52,710 bases of DNA from Kitasatospora griseola (GTDB lineage: Bacteria; Actinomycetota; Actinomycetes; Streptomycetales; Streptomycetaceae): NCBI RefSeq assembly GCF_014648555.1, contig NZ_BMRI01000002.1, forward strand, positions 367,958 through 420,667. The letters are read 5' to 3'. The notes under the pieces were generated by a model. That model did no database searches, was not told the DNA's origin, and saw only the letters and a list, made by a program, of their open reading frames with translations. Shown piece after piece: positions 44,806 to 52,692 of this stretch. Within the stretch, counting starts at the first letter, position 1; each line of letters opens with the position of its first letter. A program made the translations under genes and the position numbers.

Positions 44806-44834
44806 TCGAACCGGGCTGTACCGGACGTCGAACG
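44806..44834. promoter_or_regulatory. Three-repeat SARP-box candidate
   Basis: TCGAACC (44806-44812) and TCGAACG (44828-44834) are 22 bp apart, with a diverged copy TGTACCG (44817-44823) at the 11-bp step. It lies in the divergent gap between the KS operon and the SRPBCC/reductase operon, about 63 bp before the GTG at 44897. Confidence 0.55.
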
Positions 44835-44896
44835 GCCCGCGCCAGGGTGGCCGACGGCCCCGCGGTCCAGGGGCCCCGACCCGCGAAGGAGGGCCC

Positions 44897-45364
44897 GTGC
44901 CCGAACAGCAGCAGATCCCGGACGTCCGGAAGTCGGTGGCGGTGAACGCCACCCCCGAGGAGTGCTTCCGGGCGTTCACCGAACGCCTCGCCGAGTGGTG
45001 GCCGCCGTCGCACGTCCTGCTGGAGAAGGAGCGGGCCGGCCTGGCGTTCGAGCCGGGCGTCGGCGGCCGCTACTACGAGTGGGACGTCGAGGGCAACGAG
45101 ATCGACTGGGGCGTGGTCCTGGTCTGGGAGCCGCCGCACCGGCTGGCGATGACCTGGCGGGTGGACGGCCGCTTCCGGTCGATCCCCGACGACGAGCGGG
45201 CCAGCGAGATCGAGGTGGAGTTCACCCCGACCGACGACGGCACCCTGGTCTCCCTCGCGCACGTCCGCCTGCACAAGCACGGCCCCGACGCCGAGCGGAT
45301 CTTCTCCGCCCTCGACGGTCCCAGCCCGGGCGAGACCCTGGCGCGCTTCGCCCAGGTGCTCTGA
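44897..45364 (+). CDS. SRPBCC (AHSA1-like) protein
   Basis: 155 aa. RKSVAVNATPEECFRAFTER at the N-terminus, FEPGVGGRYYEWD and VLVWEPPHRLAMTWRVDG follow the AHSA1/START-like small-molecule-binding fold. GTG at 44897 with a GAAGGAGG site. First gene of a tightly coupled rightward operon (stop TGA overlaps the next ATG). In this setting a polyketide-binding cyclase or chaperone role is plausible, but AHSA1-like proteins are functionally diverse. Confidence 0.8.
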   Translation: MPEQQQIPDVRKSVAVNATPEECFRAFTERLAEWWPPSHVLLEKERAGLAFEPGVGGRYYEWDVEGNEIDWGVVLVWEPPHRLAMTWRVDGRFRSIPDDERASEIEVEFTPTDDGTLVSLAHVRLHKHGPDAERIFSALDGPSPGETLARFAQVL

Positions 45365-45978
45365 TGCGGACCGGCTCCCCGCAGCGGGCCGGCCGGGCGC
45401 CCCACCCGGGTGAGCCGGACGCCGCCGGGCTGCGCCAGGCCATGGGCCGCTTCCCGACCGGGGTGACCTTGCTGACCTGCGGATACGGCGACGAGACCAC
45501 CGCGATGACGCTGAACAGCCTGGTGTCGGTGTCGCTGGACCCGCTGCTGGTGCTGGTGTCGGTCAACCGCGAAGGACGGATGCGGCCCCTGGTGTCCAAG
45601 GCCGGGGCGTTCGCGGTGAACCTGCTCACCGACCGGCAGCGCGAGCTCGCGCTGGCCTTCGCCCGGCCGGACCGGCCCGAGGGCGGGGCCGCGGTCCGGC
45701 GCACCGCCGCCGTCGAGGGCGTCACCGGGAACGCGGTGCTGCCCTCGGCGCTGGCCGGCGTCGAGTGCGAACTGCACGCCGAGGTCGAGGCCGGCGACCA
45801 CGTCCTGCTGATCGGCCGGGTGGTGGCGATCCACCTCGGCGACCGGGGCACGCCGCCGCTGGTCTTCCACCGCGGCTCGTTCACCGGCCTGGCCGCCCCG
45901 GCCGACGGGGACGCCCCCGGGCCCGCCCACCGCCCCCGGCAGTCCGGGGCCGACCGACCCCTTACGGAGGAACCATGA
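45364..45978 (+). CDS. Flavin reductase (ActVB-like)
   Basis: 204 aa. FMN-binding split-barrel domain: LRQAMGRFPTGVTLLTC, TAMTLNSLVSVSLDPLLVLV, GAFAVNLLTDRQ and a C-terminal LIGRVVAIH with PPLVFHRGSF. Supplies reduced flavin to two-component monooxygenases. The likely partner is the hydroxylase at 43542, transcribed in the opposite direction across the shared promoter region. Start ATG overlaps the previous stop; its own stop overlaps the next ATG. A proline-rich C-terminal tail is not conserved. Confidence 0.9.
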   Translation: MRTGSPQRAGRAPHPGEPDAAGLRQAMGRFPTGVTLLTCGYGDETTAMTLNSLVSVSLDPLLVLVSVNREGRMRPLVSKAGAFAVNLLTDRQRELALAFARPDRPEGGAAVRRTAAVEGVTGNAVLPSALAGVECELHAEVEAGDHVLLIGRVVAIHLGDRGTPPLVFHRGSFTGLAAPADGDAPGPAHRPRQSGADRPLTEEP

Positions 45979-46889
45979 CCGTGCCGCCCGGACCCCCGAC
46001 CCTGCGGGAGATCGCCGCCGGCGTGTACGCCTTCGAGCAGCTGCCGGGCGGCTGGTGCCTGAACAACGCCGGGCTGATCGTCGACGACGGCCGCTCGGTG
46101 CTGATCGACACCGCCGCCACCGAGGCCCGCGCGCGGCAGCTGCGCGCCGAGGTCGAACGGATCGCCCCCGACGGCCCCGACCTGGTGGTGAACACCCACT
46201 TCCACGGCGACCACGTGTTCGGCAACGCGGTGTTCCCGTCACGGGCCACCGTGATCGCCCACGAGGGCACCCGCGCGGACATCGCCGAGGCCGGACTCGG
46301 CCTGCGCGGCATCTGGCCGGACGTCGACTGGGGCGACACCGGCCTGCGGCTGCCCGACCTGACCTTCCGCGACCGACTGGTGCTGCGGACCGGCCGACTG
46401 ACCGTCGAACTGCTGCAGGTCGGCCCCGCCCACACCCCCGACGACGTGGTGGCCTGGGTCCCCGAACGCGGCGTGCTGTTCACCGGCGACGTCGCCTGGT
46501 CCGGCGTCACCCCGTACGTGCTGATGGGCTCGATCGAGGGCTCGCTGCGCGCCCTGGACCGGCTGCTCGCGCTGGAGCCGCAGGTCGTCGTCCCCGGCCA
46601 CGGACCGGTCGGCGGGCCCGAGGTGCTGCACGCCACCGCCGCGTACCTGCGCTGGCTCCGGGACCTCGCCGAGGCCGGGCGCAAAGCCGGCCGGTCCGCC
46701 CTGGAGACCGCCCGCGCCGCCGACCTCGGCCCCTACGCGAGCCTGGTCGACGCCGAGCGGCTGGTCGGCAACCTGCACCGGGCGTACGCCGAGCTCGACG
46801 GCCTCGCCCCGGGCGAACGGCTCGACGTGGCAGCCTCGTTCCGCGAGATGGCCGCCTACCACGGAGGTCTCCCGCAGTGCCACGCCTGA
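45975..46889 (+). CDS. Metallo-beta-lactamase-fold cyclase/thioesterase (ActIV-like)
   Basis: 304 aa. N-terminal GVYAFEQLPGGWCLNNAGLIV, the metal motif NTHFHGDHVFGN, FTGDVAW and PGHGPVGG define the MBL fold. ActIV, the second-ring cyclase/thioesterase of actinorhodin, has the same fold, similar length and an N-terminus of this style. The position with ActIII-like KR, aromatase and ActVA/ActVB-like genes in the same cluster supports that role: second-ring closure and release of the bicyclic intermediate from ACP. Coupled at both ends by overlapping codons. A generic hydrolase is the alternative. Confidence 0.85.
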   Translation: MTVPPGPPTLREIAAGVYAFEQLPGGWCLNNAGLIVDDGRSVLIDTAATEARARQLRAEVERIAPDGPDLVVNTHFHGDHVFGNAVFPSRATVIAHEGTRADIAEAGLGLRGIWPDVDWGDTGLRLPDLTFRDRLVLRTGRLTVELLQVGPAHTPDDVVAWVPERGVLFTGDVAWSGVTPYVLMGSIEGSLRALDRLLALEPQVVVPGHGPVGGPEVLHATAAYLRWLRDLAEAGRKAGRSALETARAADLGPYASLVDAERLVGNLHRAYAELDGLAPGERLDVAASFREMAAYHGGLPQCHA

Positions 46890-48022
46890 CCGCGCCCCCG
46901 CAGGCCCCGGCCGGCGGGTACGGAATCCTCGGCACCGGCTCGTACCTGCCGCCGGTGGTGGTGCCGAACGGGCCGGTCGCCGCCGCCGCCGGGGTCACCG
47001 ACGAGTGGATCGTCCGCAAGACCGGCATCCGGGAGCGCCGCCACGCCCGCCCCGACCAGGCCGCCTCCGACCTCGCGGCGCACGCCGCGACCGCCGCACT
47101 GGCCACGGCCGGGATCGACCCCGGCGCGGTCGGCCTCGTGCTGGTCGCCACCTCCACCCCCGACCATCCGCAGCCCGCCACCGCCAACCTGGTCCAGCAC
47201 CTGATCGGCGCGGACCGCGCCGCCGCGTTCGACCTGAACGCGGTGTGCAGCGGATTCGTCTACGCCCTGGAGGTCGCCCGCACCCTGCTCCCCGGACTCG
47301 GCCCCACCCCGTACGCGCTCGTCATCGGCGTCGACGTGTACTCACGGATCCTCGACCCCACCGACCGCCGCACCGCCGTCCTGTTCGGCGACGGCGCCGG
47401 CGCCGTCCTGCTCGGCCCCACCCCGGACGGGCCCGGCCTGCACCCGGCGATCCTGCGCGGCGTCGGCGCCGAGCACCGCCTGATCGGCGTGCAGGCCGGC
47501 GGCAGCCGCCTCCCCGCCTCGGCCCGCACCGTCGCCGACGGCTCCCACCACTTCCGGATGGACGGCCGCGCCGTCCGCGCCTTCGTCGCCGAGGAACTGC
47601 CCGCCCTCGTCCACGACACCCTCGCCGCCCACCGCCTCCCCGCCTCCGACCTCGACCACTTCATCCCCCACCAGGCCAACGGCGTCATGCTCGACGAACT
47701 CGCCCCCCGACTCGGCCTGCGCCCCGACACCCTCCGCCGCACCGTCACCCACTACGGCAACACCGGCGCCGCCTCCATCCCCCTCACCCTCGACGCCACC
47801 TTCCGCGCCGGCCTCCTCGCCCCCGGCCACCACCTCCTCCTCGCCGCCTTCGGCGGCGGCATGAACCTCGCCGCCGCCCTCTGCACCTGGACCGGCCCCC
47901 GCCCCGGACCGGCCATCGACCGACCGGTCGCCAACGGCCGCCCGGAGAAAGGGAATTGTCAGGACAGCGCACCCGCAACCGGAACGCCCCGCTCCTCGAC
48001 CGCCTCGGCATCGACACCCTGA
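46877..48022 (+). CDS. Ketoacyl-ACP synthase III (FabH-like) with C-terminal extension
   Basis: 381 aa. Complete catalytic triad: Cys in LNAVCSGFVYAL, His in FIPHQANG, Asn in HYGNTGAASIP. GTG at 46877 with ACGGAGG; it overlaps the end of the metallo-hydrolase gene. The fold should end near LCTWTG, but the frame runs on for about 40 residues with unusual codons (AAA, AAT, TGT, GCA, ACA); see the small ORF at 47956. Unlike the KASIII-like gene at 23073, this one looks like a true condensing enzyme. It could form acetoacetyl units for C4 precursor supply or extend a starter acyl-CoA. Confidence 0.9.
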   Translation: MPRLTAPPQAPAGGYGILGTGSYLPPVVVPNGPVAAAAGVTDEWIVRKTGIRERRHARPDQAASDLAAHAATAALATAGIDPGAVGLVLVATSTPDHPQPATANLVQHLIGADRAAAFDLNAVCSGFVYALEVARTLLPGLGPTPYALVIGVDVYSRILDPTDRRTAVLFGDGAGAVLLGPTPDGPGLHPAILRGVGAEHRLIGVQAGGSRLPASARTVADGSHHFRMDGRAVRAFVAEELPALVHDTLAAHRLPASDLDHFIPHQANGVMLDELAPRLGLRPDTLRRTVTHYGNTGAASIPLTLDATFRAGLLAPGHHLLLAAFGGGMNLAAALCTWTGPRPGPAIDRPVANGRPEKGNCQDSAPATGTPRSSTASASTP

Positions 48023-48096
48023 CCGGACTGCCGAAGACGCCGCCCGACCGGCAGCCCGACCCCACGGCGCCGGTTCCGGCGCCGTCGTCGCCTTAG
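47956..48096 (+). CDS. Possible 46-residue peptide gene overlapping the KASIII tail
   Basis: TTG at 47956, preceded by GGAGAAAGG, opens a 46-aa frame (+1 relative to the KASIII gene) containing NRNAPLLDRLGIDTLTGLPK. From about 47966 its codons have the G/C third-position bias of real genes, whereas the overlapping KASIII frame loses it. Either a short peptide gene or the sign of a frameshift in the KASIII tail. No family recognised. Confidence 0.35.
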   Translation: MSGQRTRNRNAPLLDRLGIDTLTGLPKTPPDRQPDPTAPVPAPSSP

Positions 48097-48106
48097 GATG
48101 CGGACC

Positions 48107-48745
48107 ATGGACAGCACCACGCCGGCACCCGGGGATCCCATACCGTCGACGACGCGGCGAACCCGCTGGCAGGAGGCGGGAAACAGCGGAAACTTCGGCA
48201 AGCGGTTCGCCGAACTCGTCTCCTCCGGTGAGGACATCGACGGCGAGGCCCGCCTCGCCGACACCCTCCTGCCACGCGGCGCCCGGGTACTCGACGCCGG
48301 CGCCGGCATGGGCCGGGTCGCCGCGGCACTCCTGCGGCGAGGACACGACGTGGTCGCGATCGAGCCCGACGAGGCACTGGTCCGACAGGCCCGGGAGACC
48401 TACCCCGGGCTCCCCATCGAGGAACGCGACATCCTCGACCTCGGCCCCGACGACGGCCCCTTCGACCTGGTCGTCTGCGTCGGCAACGTCATGCTCTACC
48501 TGGCCGAGAACACCGAACGCGAAGCCCTGCACGCCATGCGCACCGTCCTCACCGACACCGGCCGCCTCCTGATCGGCTTCCACCTCCAGGACGCACCCCC
48601 GCACGCCCGCACCTACACCCCCGCAGACTTCGAAGCAGACCTGACAGCCGCCGGCCTCCGCGTCGACCTCCGGGCAGGCACCTACCAGTTGCACCCGGCC
48701 AACGACACCTACAGCGTCTGGATCCTGAGCCGCGCGCAGGGCTGA
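48107..48745 (+). CDS. Class I SAM-dependent methyltransferase
   Basis: 212 aa. RVLDAGAGMGRVAAALLRRGHDVVAIEPD is the SAM-binding motif I with acidic loop II; DLVVCVGNVMLYLAENTE follows. ATG at 48107 has AGGATG six bases upstream; MRT at 48098 is an alternative. It starts ten bases after the preceding short frame. It may methylate the product, but similar small methyltransferases are common chromosomal genes, so it may already lie outside the cluster. Confidence 0.85.
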   Translation: MDSTTPAPGDPIPSTTRRTRWQEAGNSGNFGKRFAELVSSGEDIDGEARLADTLLPRGARVLDAGAGMGRVAAALLRRGHDVVAIEPDEALVRQARETYPGLPIEERDILDLGPDDGPFDLVVCVGNVMLYLAENTEREALHAMRTVLTDTGRLLIGFHLQDAPPHARTYTPADFEADLTAAGLRVDLRAGTYQLHPANDTYSVWILSRAQG

Positions 48746-48752
48746 CCCCGGG

Positions 48753-48824
48753 CCACCGACCTGGCACGACCTGCCCGAGCGGTTCGGCCCACGGGAAACG
48801 GTCTACGAGCGCCATCGGCGGTGA
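48753..48824 (+). pseudogene. IS5-family transposase N-terminal remnant
   Basis: Translation reads TWHDLPERFGPRETVYERHRR then TGA where IS5-type transposases usually have Trp. Without an upstream start and with an immediate stop, this is a decayed fragment. It abuts and overlaps the truncated gene on the minus strand, consistent with an old insertion and deletion. No terminal repeats could be identified. Confidence 0.65.
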
Positions 48825-48928
48825 CCGGCCGACGGGAGCCGGGAGCGGCGGCGGTACCCGCTGTTGCGCAGCAGTCGGACCAGGGCTTCTTCGAGGAGGT
48901 AGCCCTTCAGATGTGACTTCGCGAGCAT
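48803..48928 (-). pseudogene. Truncated N-terminus of an unidentified gene
   Basis: ATG at 48928 opens 41 codons. The first 26 residues (MLAKSHLKGYLLEEALVRLL then RNSGYR) look like the intact start of a conserved protein, perhaps nuclease-related. From about 48850 down the frame runs through sequence opposite the transposase remnant and stops. Probably cut by the insertion. Function not assignable with confidence. Confidence 0.45.
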
Positions 48929-49158
48929 GATTCCCTGCAGCCGCAGCGGATCGCCACGGTCCGGGGATATGAGCGGGCGTCAGGATCAGCTCGGCAGGAA
49001 GCGGCTGCGCTCCCGGTGCCAGGAGATCAGGGCGTCAACCGGTCCTCAGCGTCAGGGGTGAACGGGTCCGCCGTAAAGGTTCCCGGCCCCTTCGATCCTG
49101 TCCGCGCGATCAGCACCGAAGCGACCTGCCTTGGCCTCGATCCGAACCTGGTCACCCA

Positions 49159-49431
49159 ATGGCCGGCCATCGTCGCGGACGCCACCGGCAGCCCCGCATT
49201 CCCCGCCCTCGCGTGTCCGCACGCCGGGAGAAGCTCGACACCGGGGTACGGGTCCACCGCCTCGCCGAGATCCGCCGCGAGCAGGACCTCACCCAGCCCG
49301 ACGTCTCCCGACTCGAGAACGGCGCGCTCGACACCGCAGCGCCCTCAACGATCCGCGCCTACGTCGAAGCCCTCGGTGGCCGGCTCCGCATGGTCGCCGA
49401 CTTCAACGACCGCACCCTGACCGTCAGCTGA
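49159..49431 (+). pseudogene. XRE/HigA-type antitoxin remnant with an internal deletion
   Basis: 90 aa at most. VSARREKLDTGVRVHRLAEI and then RREQDLTQPDVSRLENG and STIRAYVEALGGRLRMVADF match HigA-like antitoxins, but about 11 residues that should form the first HTH helix are missing between LTQ and PDVS. The first 18 residues are Arg/Pro-rich and probably not native. No toxin gene is recognisable nearby. Probably nonfunctional; 49432-49690 holds no gene I can support. Confidence 0.6.
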
Positions 49432-49690
49432 CAGGCTCACGAAACCCACTCCAACCGGCCCCTGCGCTCGCTCCCGCCCCACAGGATTCCCCACACGCAA
49501 CGTCACAATTTCAGCCGATACCATCAGCAGGATCGGGAAGTGCTCCGTCCGCACGGCGACAGGCTTCGCCCGAAAAGCACTGGCAGTCAGGGCTTGGTCC
49601 AGGCCCCTGGGCAAGATCCCTGCACGCCTTGGGGCGACTTCCTCATGACGGTCCATCAAATGACAGAGCGATCTCCAGGAACACCAGACA

Positions 49691-50626
49691 ATGAGCGAAC
49701 GACAGCGAGCGGATGCCACAGCCGGCTCCATCGAATCCGATCCCGAGGCTCGGATCACGATGATCCCGGCAGCAGACCCCACGTTCGCCATCGGCGTGGG
49801 GCTGTGGCAGGAGAGTAGACCGCGCGAGACGTTCCGTGCCTTCGCCCAGGACCAACTGTCCCAGCGTCGGAACAGTGGCCTGGCAGGGACCGGTCGCGGG
49901 CGGAAGGACGACAGCAACGTCCTTCCCGTGGTCGTCCAACTCGTTCCCCGCCCGGACAACACCTACAACCCGGACGCCATCAGCATCGCGGCTCCGCCCG
50001 CCTACGGCGGCACCGATCACGAGCGGCACATGGCGTACATGTACGACAGGCACCTCGTCTCCCTCGGCGGAGCCCTGCGCAGCCTGGCGGCCCTGTCCCC
50101 GTTCCCTGTCGGCTGCCACGCCTTCATCGAGCTGGACGAGGCCGAGCACGACGAGTTCGAATCGGAGTCCGGCCCGGACGAAGAGGACGGCGGCGCTCTC
50201 GTCATCACCGACGAGCGGCAGGTCGCGTACTGGACTGGCGGGCTGCGCCTGCTGATGCCGCGCTGGGACAGGCTCCAGGAGTTGACGGTCGGCTACGCCC
50301 GAGGGGTCCGCCCCGACCTGATCCTCCCGTTCATCGGCCATTGGACACCTTGGCTGCCCGGCAGCCGTGCGGCGCTGGCGAGCGTGACACAGGAAAAGTC
50401 GTTCGACGTCACGCTGCGCGCCGAAGGCGACGCACTCACGGCCTACTACGGAAATCTGCCGCTGTCCGACCTGAACTCCACCCCCCGGGACTACTTCGAT
50501 CGCACGATGCAGCAGGTGCGGAACATGGGCGGACGGGCCACGGCCCGCGCGGAGGAGCATCAACGGTCGCTGAAGGTGTTCGTGGAGGACAGTCGGCCGC
50601 TGACCGAACGCAGCACAGGTCGTTGA
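49691..50626 (+). CDS. Uncharacterised protein, possible HIRAN-like N-terminal part
   Basis: 311 aa. VVVQLVPRPDNTYNPDAISI resembles the HIRAN pattern (a strand followed by PxNxYDxNA), seen in some DNA-associated proteins. An acidic patch (ELDEAEHDEFESESGPDEED) sits mid-protein and a basic C-terminus follows. ATG at 49691. It lies among defence or mobile remnants. I do not recognise a full-length family; function unassigned. Confidence 0.6.
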   Translation: MSERQRADATAGSIESDPEARITMIPAADPTFAIGVGLWQESRPRETFRAFAQDQLSQRRNSGLAGTGRGRKDDSNVLPVVVQLVPRPDNTYNPDAISIAAPPAYGGTDHERHMAYMYDRHLVSLGGALRSLAALSPFPVGCHAFIELDEAEHDEFESESGPDEEDGGALVITDERQVAYWTGGLRLLMPRWDRLQELTVGYARGVRPDLILPFIGHWTPWLPGSRAALASVTQEKSFDVTLRAEGDALTAYYGNLPLSDLNSTPRDYFDRTMQQVRNMGGRATARAEEHQRSLKVFVEDSRPLTERSTGR

Positions 50627-50708
50627 CTGCCGAGGTGCTGCGAGTACCCCGGTCGGCGCGAACAACAGCTCACCGACCGGAGGGCCGCGAGGACTGCTGA
50701 CGGCGCGG

Positions 50709-50737
50709 GACCGGCTGCCGGGTGTCGGCAGCCGGTC
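50709..50737. terminator. Hairpin terminator between convergent genes
   Basis: An 11-bp perfect stem (50709-50719 with 50727-50737) and 7-nt loop at the stop of the leftward dioxygenase gene. A second hairpin, CCGGTCGG/CCGACCGG (50649-50656 with 50673-50680), lies just upstream. Confidence 0.65.
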
Positions 50738-51740
50738 AGCGGGCGAGGACGTGGCCGTCGTCGGGGCGGTGGTCGCGGGAGCGGCGCAGGTCGGTGGTGA
50801 CGTAGGTGCGTTGGAGCCAGCGGTCCGCTCCGTCGTAGCGGGGCCGGAAGGCGGTGCGGCCGTGGACGGTGACGCGGTTGTCGAGGACGACCAGGTCACC
50901 GGGGGTCAGGCGCAGGGTGCGGGCGGTCGCCTCGCAGGCGCGGCCGAACTCGGCGAGTGCGGCGGCGGCCCGAGGGGTGAGCGGCGTGGTGACGAGTTGG
51001 GCCATGCGGATGTCCGGGTCGTCGGCCGCACCGAACAGCACCGGCACGGGCTCGGGTGCGGCCCCGCTCGCGTCGGGGGCGAACGAGGGCGGCGGTGCGG
51101 TGATGAACTCCGGTGCGAACAGGGCCTCGCGGCCGGCCGGGGTGAGCAGCGGCAGCGCTCGGCGGATGCCGGCGACGCGCATGCCGGCCGTCCCGTCGTG
51201 GTCGGCGCGCAGGCACAGGAAGACCACGTAGTCGGGCGGGTGGGGGTGGAAGCCGTTCTCGCTGTGGAAGGACAGCGGCGCCGATCCGGCGTTGCCGTGG
51301 AAGGACTCCTGTCCGGGCACCGGGACGACGTCCTGCACGAGGGCCCCGGACTTCTCGGCCCGGTAGGCGAGCGGCTCGCCGAGACCGCAGGCCACCATGG
51401 CGAGCAGCGCGGCCGGGACGGTCGCCCGGCGTTGCACCGAGCCGGGTACGGCAGGTGTCGGGGGCAGCGTCGCCCGGCCGACGGGCAGGCCGCCGATCAC
51501 CAGGGTGCCGTGCGGGCCGGAGTGCCTGCGGAACCGTCGAAGTTCGCGGCGCAGCGGCAGCGGGAGTTCGTCCCAGGCGTCTCTGGCCCGGTCCACCCAT
51601 GCGGGGTTGTCGACCTGGTCGGGTCCGTCGGTGCACAGGGTGCGGGCCAGTTGCTCGCAGGCGTGGGCGTCGGCGGGATCGAGTTGCCAGTCGGCGGCGA
51701 TGGCGGTGCGCCGTTCGGTGCCTGACGTCGTCTCGGTCAT
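50736..51740 (-). CDS. Fe(II)/2-oxoglutarate dioxygenase (TauD/VioC-AsnO type)
   Basis: 334 aa. The metal triad is visible: HSE in SFHSENGFHPHPPDYVVFLC and the distal His in VVLDNRVTVHGRTAF, with Arg in RWLQRTYV for 2-oxoglutarate. The HxE form and FHPH context are those of clavaminate synthase-like amino-acid hydroxylases (VioC, AsnO). It probably hydroxylates a free amino acid or a small amide. Located 34 bp after an uncharacterised gene on the same strand. No link to the polyketide cluster is evident; it may start another locus. Confidence 0.85.
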   Translation of the reverse strand: MTETTSGTERRTAIAADWQLDPADAHACEQLARTLCTDGPDQVDNPAWVDRARDAWDELPLPLRRELRRFRRHSGPHGTLVIGGLPVGRATLPPTPAVPGSVQRRATVPAALLAMVACGLGEPLAYRAEKSGALVQDVVPVPGQESFHGNAGSAPLSFHSENGFHPHPPDYVVFLCLRADHDGTAGMRVAGIRRALPLLTPAGREALFAPEFITAPPPSFAPDASGAAPEPVPVLFGAADDPDIRMAQLVTTPLTPRAAAALAEFGRACEATARTLRLTPGDLVVLDNRVTVHGRTAFRPRYDGADRWLQRTYVTTDLRRSRDHRPDDGHVLAR

Positions 51741-51774
51741 CGGTCTCCTGCCGAAGGGGGCGGGGGCGTGGGTT

Positions 51775-52692
51775 TCAGGGGTGGCGCAGGCCGGCCACGG
51801 CGTCGGCGATGTAGTGGTCGCCGAACCGGATCAGTGGGGCGTACTGGGCGGCGCGGCGGTGACGCATGAGCCGCAGTTCGGCGACGGCGTTGTCGGGGCC
51901 CTCGGGCCGTTGGGCGATGGAGCGGCGCAGGTGGACCATCGAGTAGGCGAGGGTGACGTGCCGTTCGGCGTCCACGATGTCGGCTTCCAGCAGGGCGCCG
52001 CGCGCGTCGGCCAACTCCGGTGATCGGTCGGCCAGTTGATCGTAGGAGTCGGGCAGTGCGATCAGCAGGTCCTTCATCGCGGCCCGGAACAGCTTGTAGC
52101 CCCGGTGCTGGCGCCCGCTGAGCGGGATGTCCGTGGACGGGGGCGCCATGGTCCGGCGGATCTCCGCCATGTAGTGGTCGGCCGGGATCGTACTGGCGTG
52201 ATTCATCGCCGCCGGGAAGCCGCGCACGTACACCGTCGCGTCCGCCAGCCGGGTCAGTGCGGCATCGGCATCGCCGTGGCGCAGGCCGCGAGTGGCGTCG
52301 GCCACGGCGACGGCGGCGCAGACGTTGAACAGGACATGGACCTGGTGCCCGATGAGCCAGCGGGCGCTCCACACGCTCTCCAGCGACGGGCCCGGGCCGG
52401 ATTCGGGCGCGGCCGCCGGCGGAGCGGGCTCGGGGCCGGCGCCGGGCGTCGTGCCGGTGAGGTCGAGCACGGCCTGCCGCATCCCGGCCGTCTCCAGCGC
52501 CAGGTCGGCACCCGACAGCGGCGCTTCGCGCAGGTCCTCCAGGCCGCGGTGGACGACCAGGGCGCCGTGCAGGGCAGCCTGTTGGTCCGACAGCTCCACC
52601 TCGCGGACCCGGAAGTACGACTGACTGGTCGACTCCGCCGGCACGTCCTCACCGGCCATGGCCGGAGCCAGCGCCGACAGCGCGCCCACCAA
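51775..52692 (-). CDS. Uncharacterised all-helical protein, possibly 5'-truncated by the window edge
   Basis: 305 aa from a GTG at 52692; the frame stays open to the window end, so the true start may lie outside. A helical protein with a Pro/Ala linker near residues 82-100 and conserved-looking HASTIPADHYMAEIRRTM and SGRQHRGYKLFRAAMKDLL. Not recognised. Probably co-transcribed with the downstream dioxygenase; pairing with a 2-OG oxygenase may mean joint action on one substrate. Confidence 0.55.
   Translation of the reverse strand: MVGALSALAPAMAGEDVPAESTSQSYFRVREVELSDQQAALHGALVVHRGLEDLREAPLSGADLALETAGMRQAVLDLTGTTPGAGPEPAPPAAAPESGPGPSLESVWSARWLIGHQVHVLFNVCAAVAVADATRGLRHGDADAALTRLADATVYVRGFPAAMNHASTIPADHYMAEIRRTMAPPSTDIPLSGRQHRGYKLFRAAMKDLLIALPDSYDQLADRSPELADARGALLEADIVDAERHVTLAYSMVHLRRSIAQRPEGPDNAVAELRLMRHRRAAQYAPLIRFGDHYIADAVAGLRHP

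Noticed and set aside
1..48745. Deoxysugar or glycosylation genes, suggested by the SDR at 9367
   Set aside because: No glycosyltransferase, nucleotidyltransferase or further sugar genes are present, so the SDR was not called a sugar epimerase.
49027..49257. A 76-residue minus-strand protein opposite the antitoxin remnant
   Set aside because: No recognisable motif, poor codon bias and no ribosome site; treated as noncoding.
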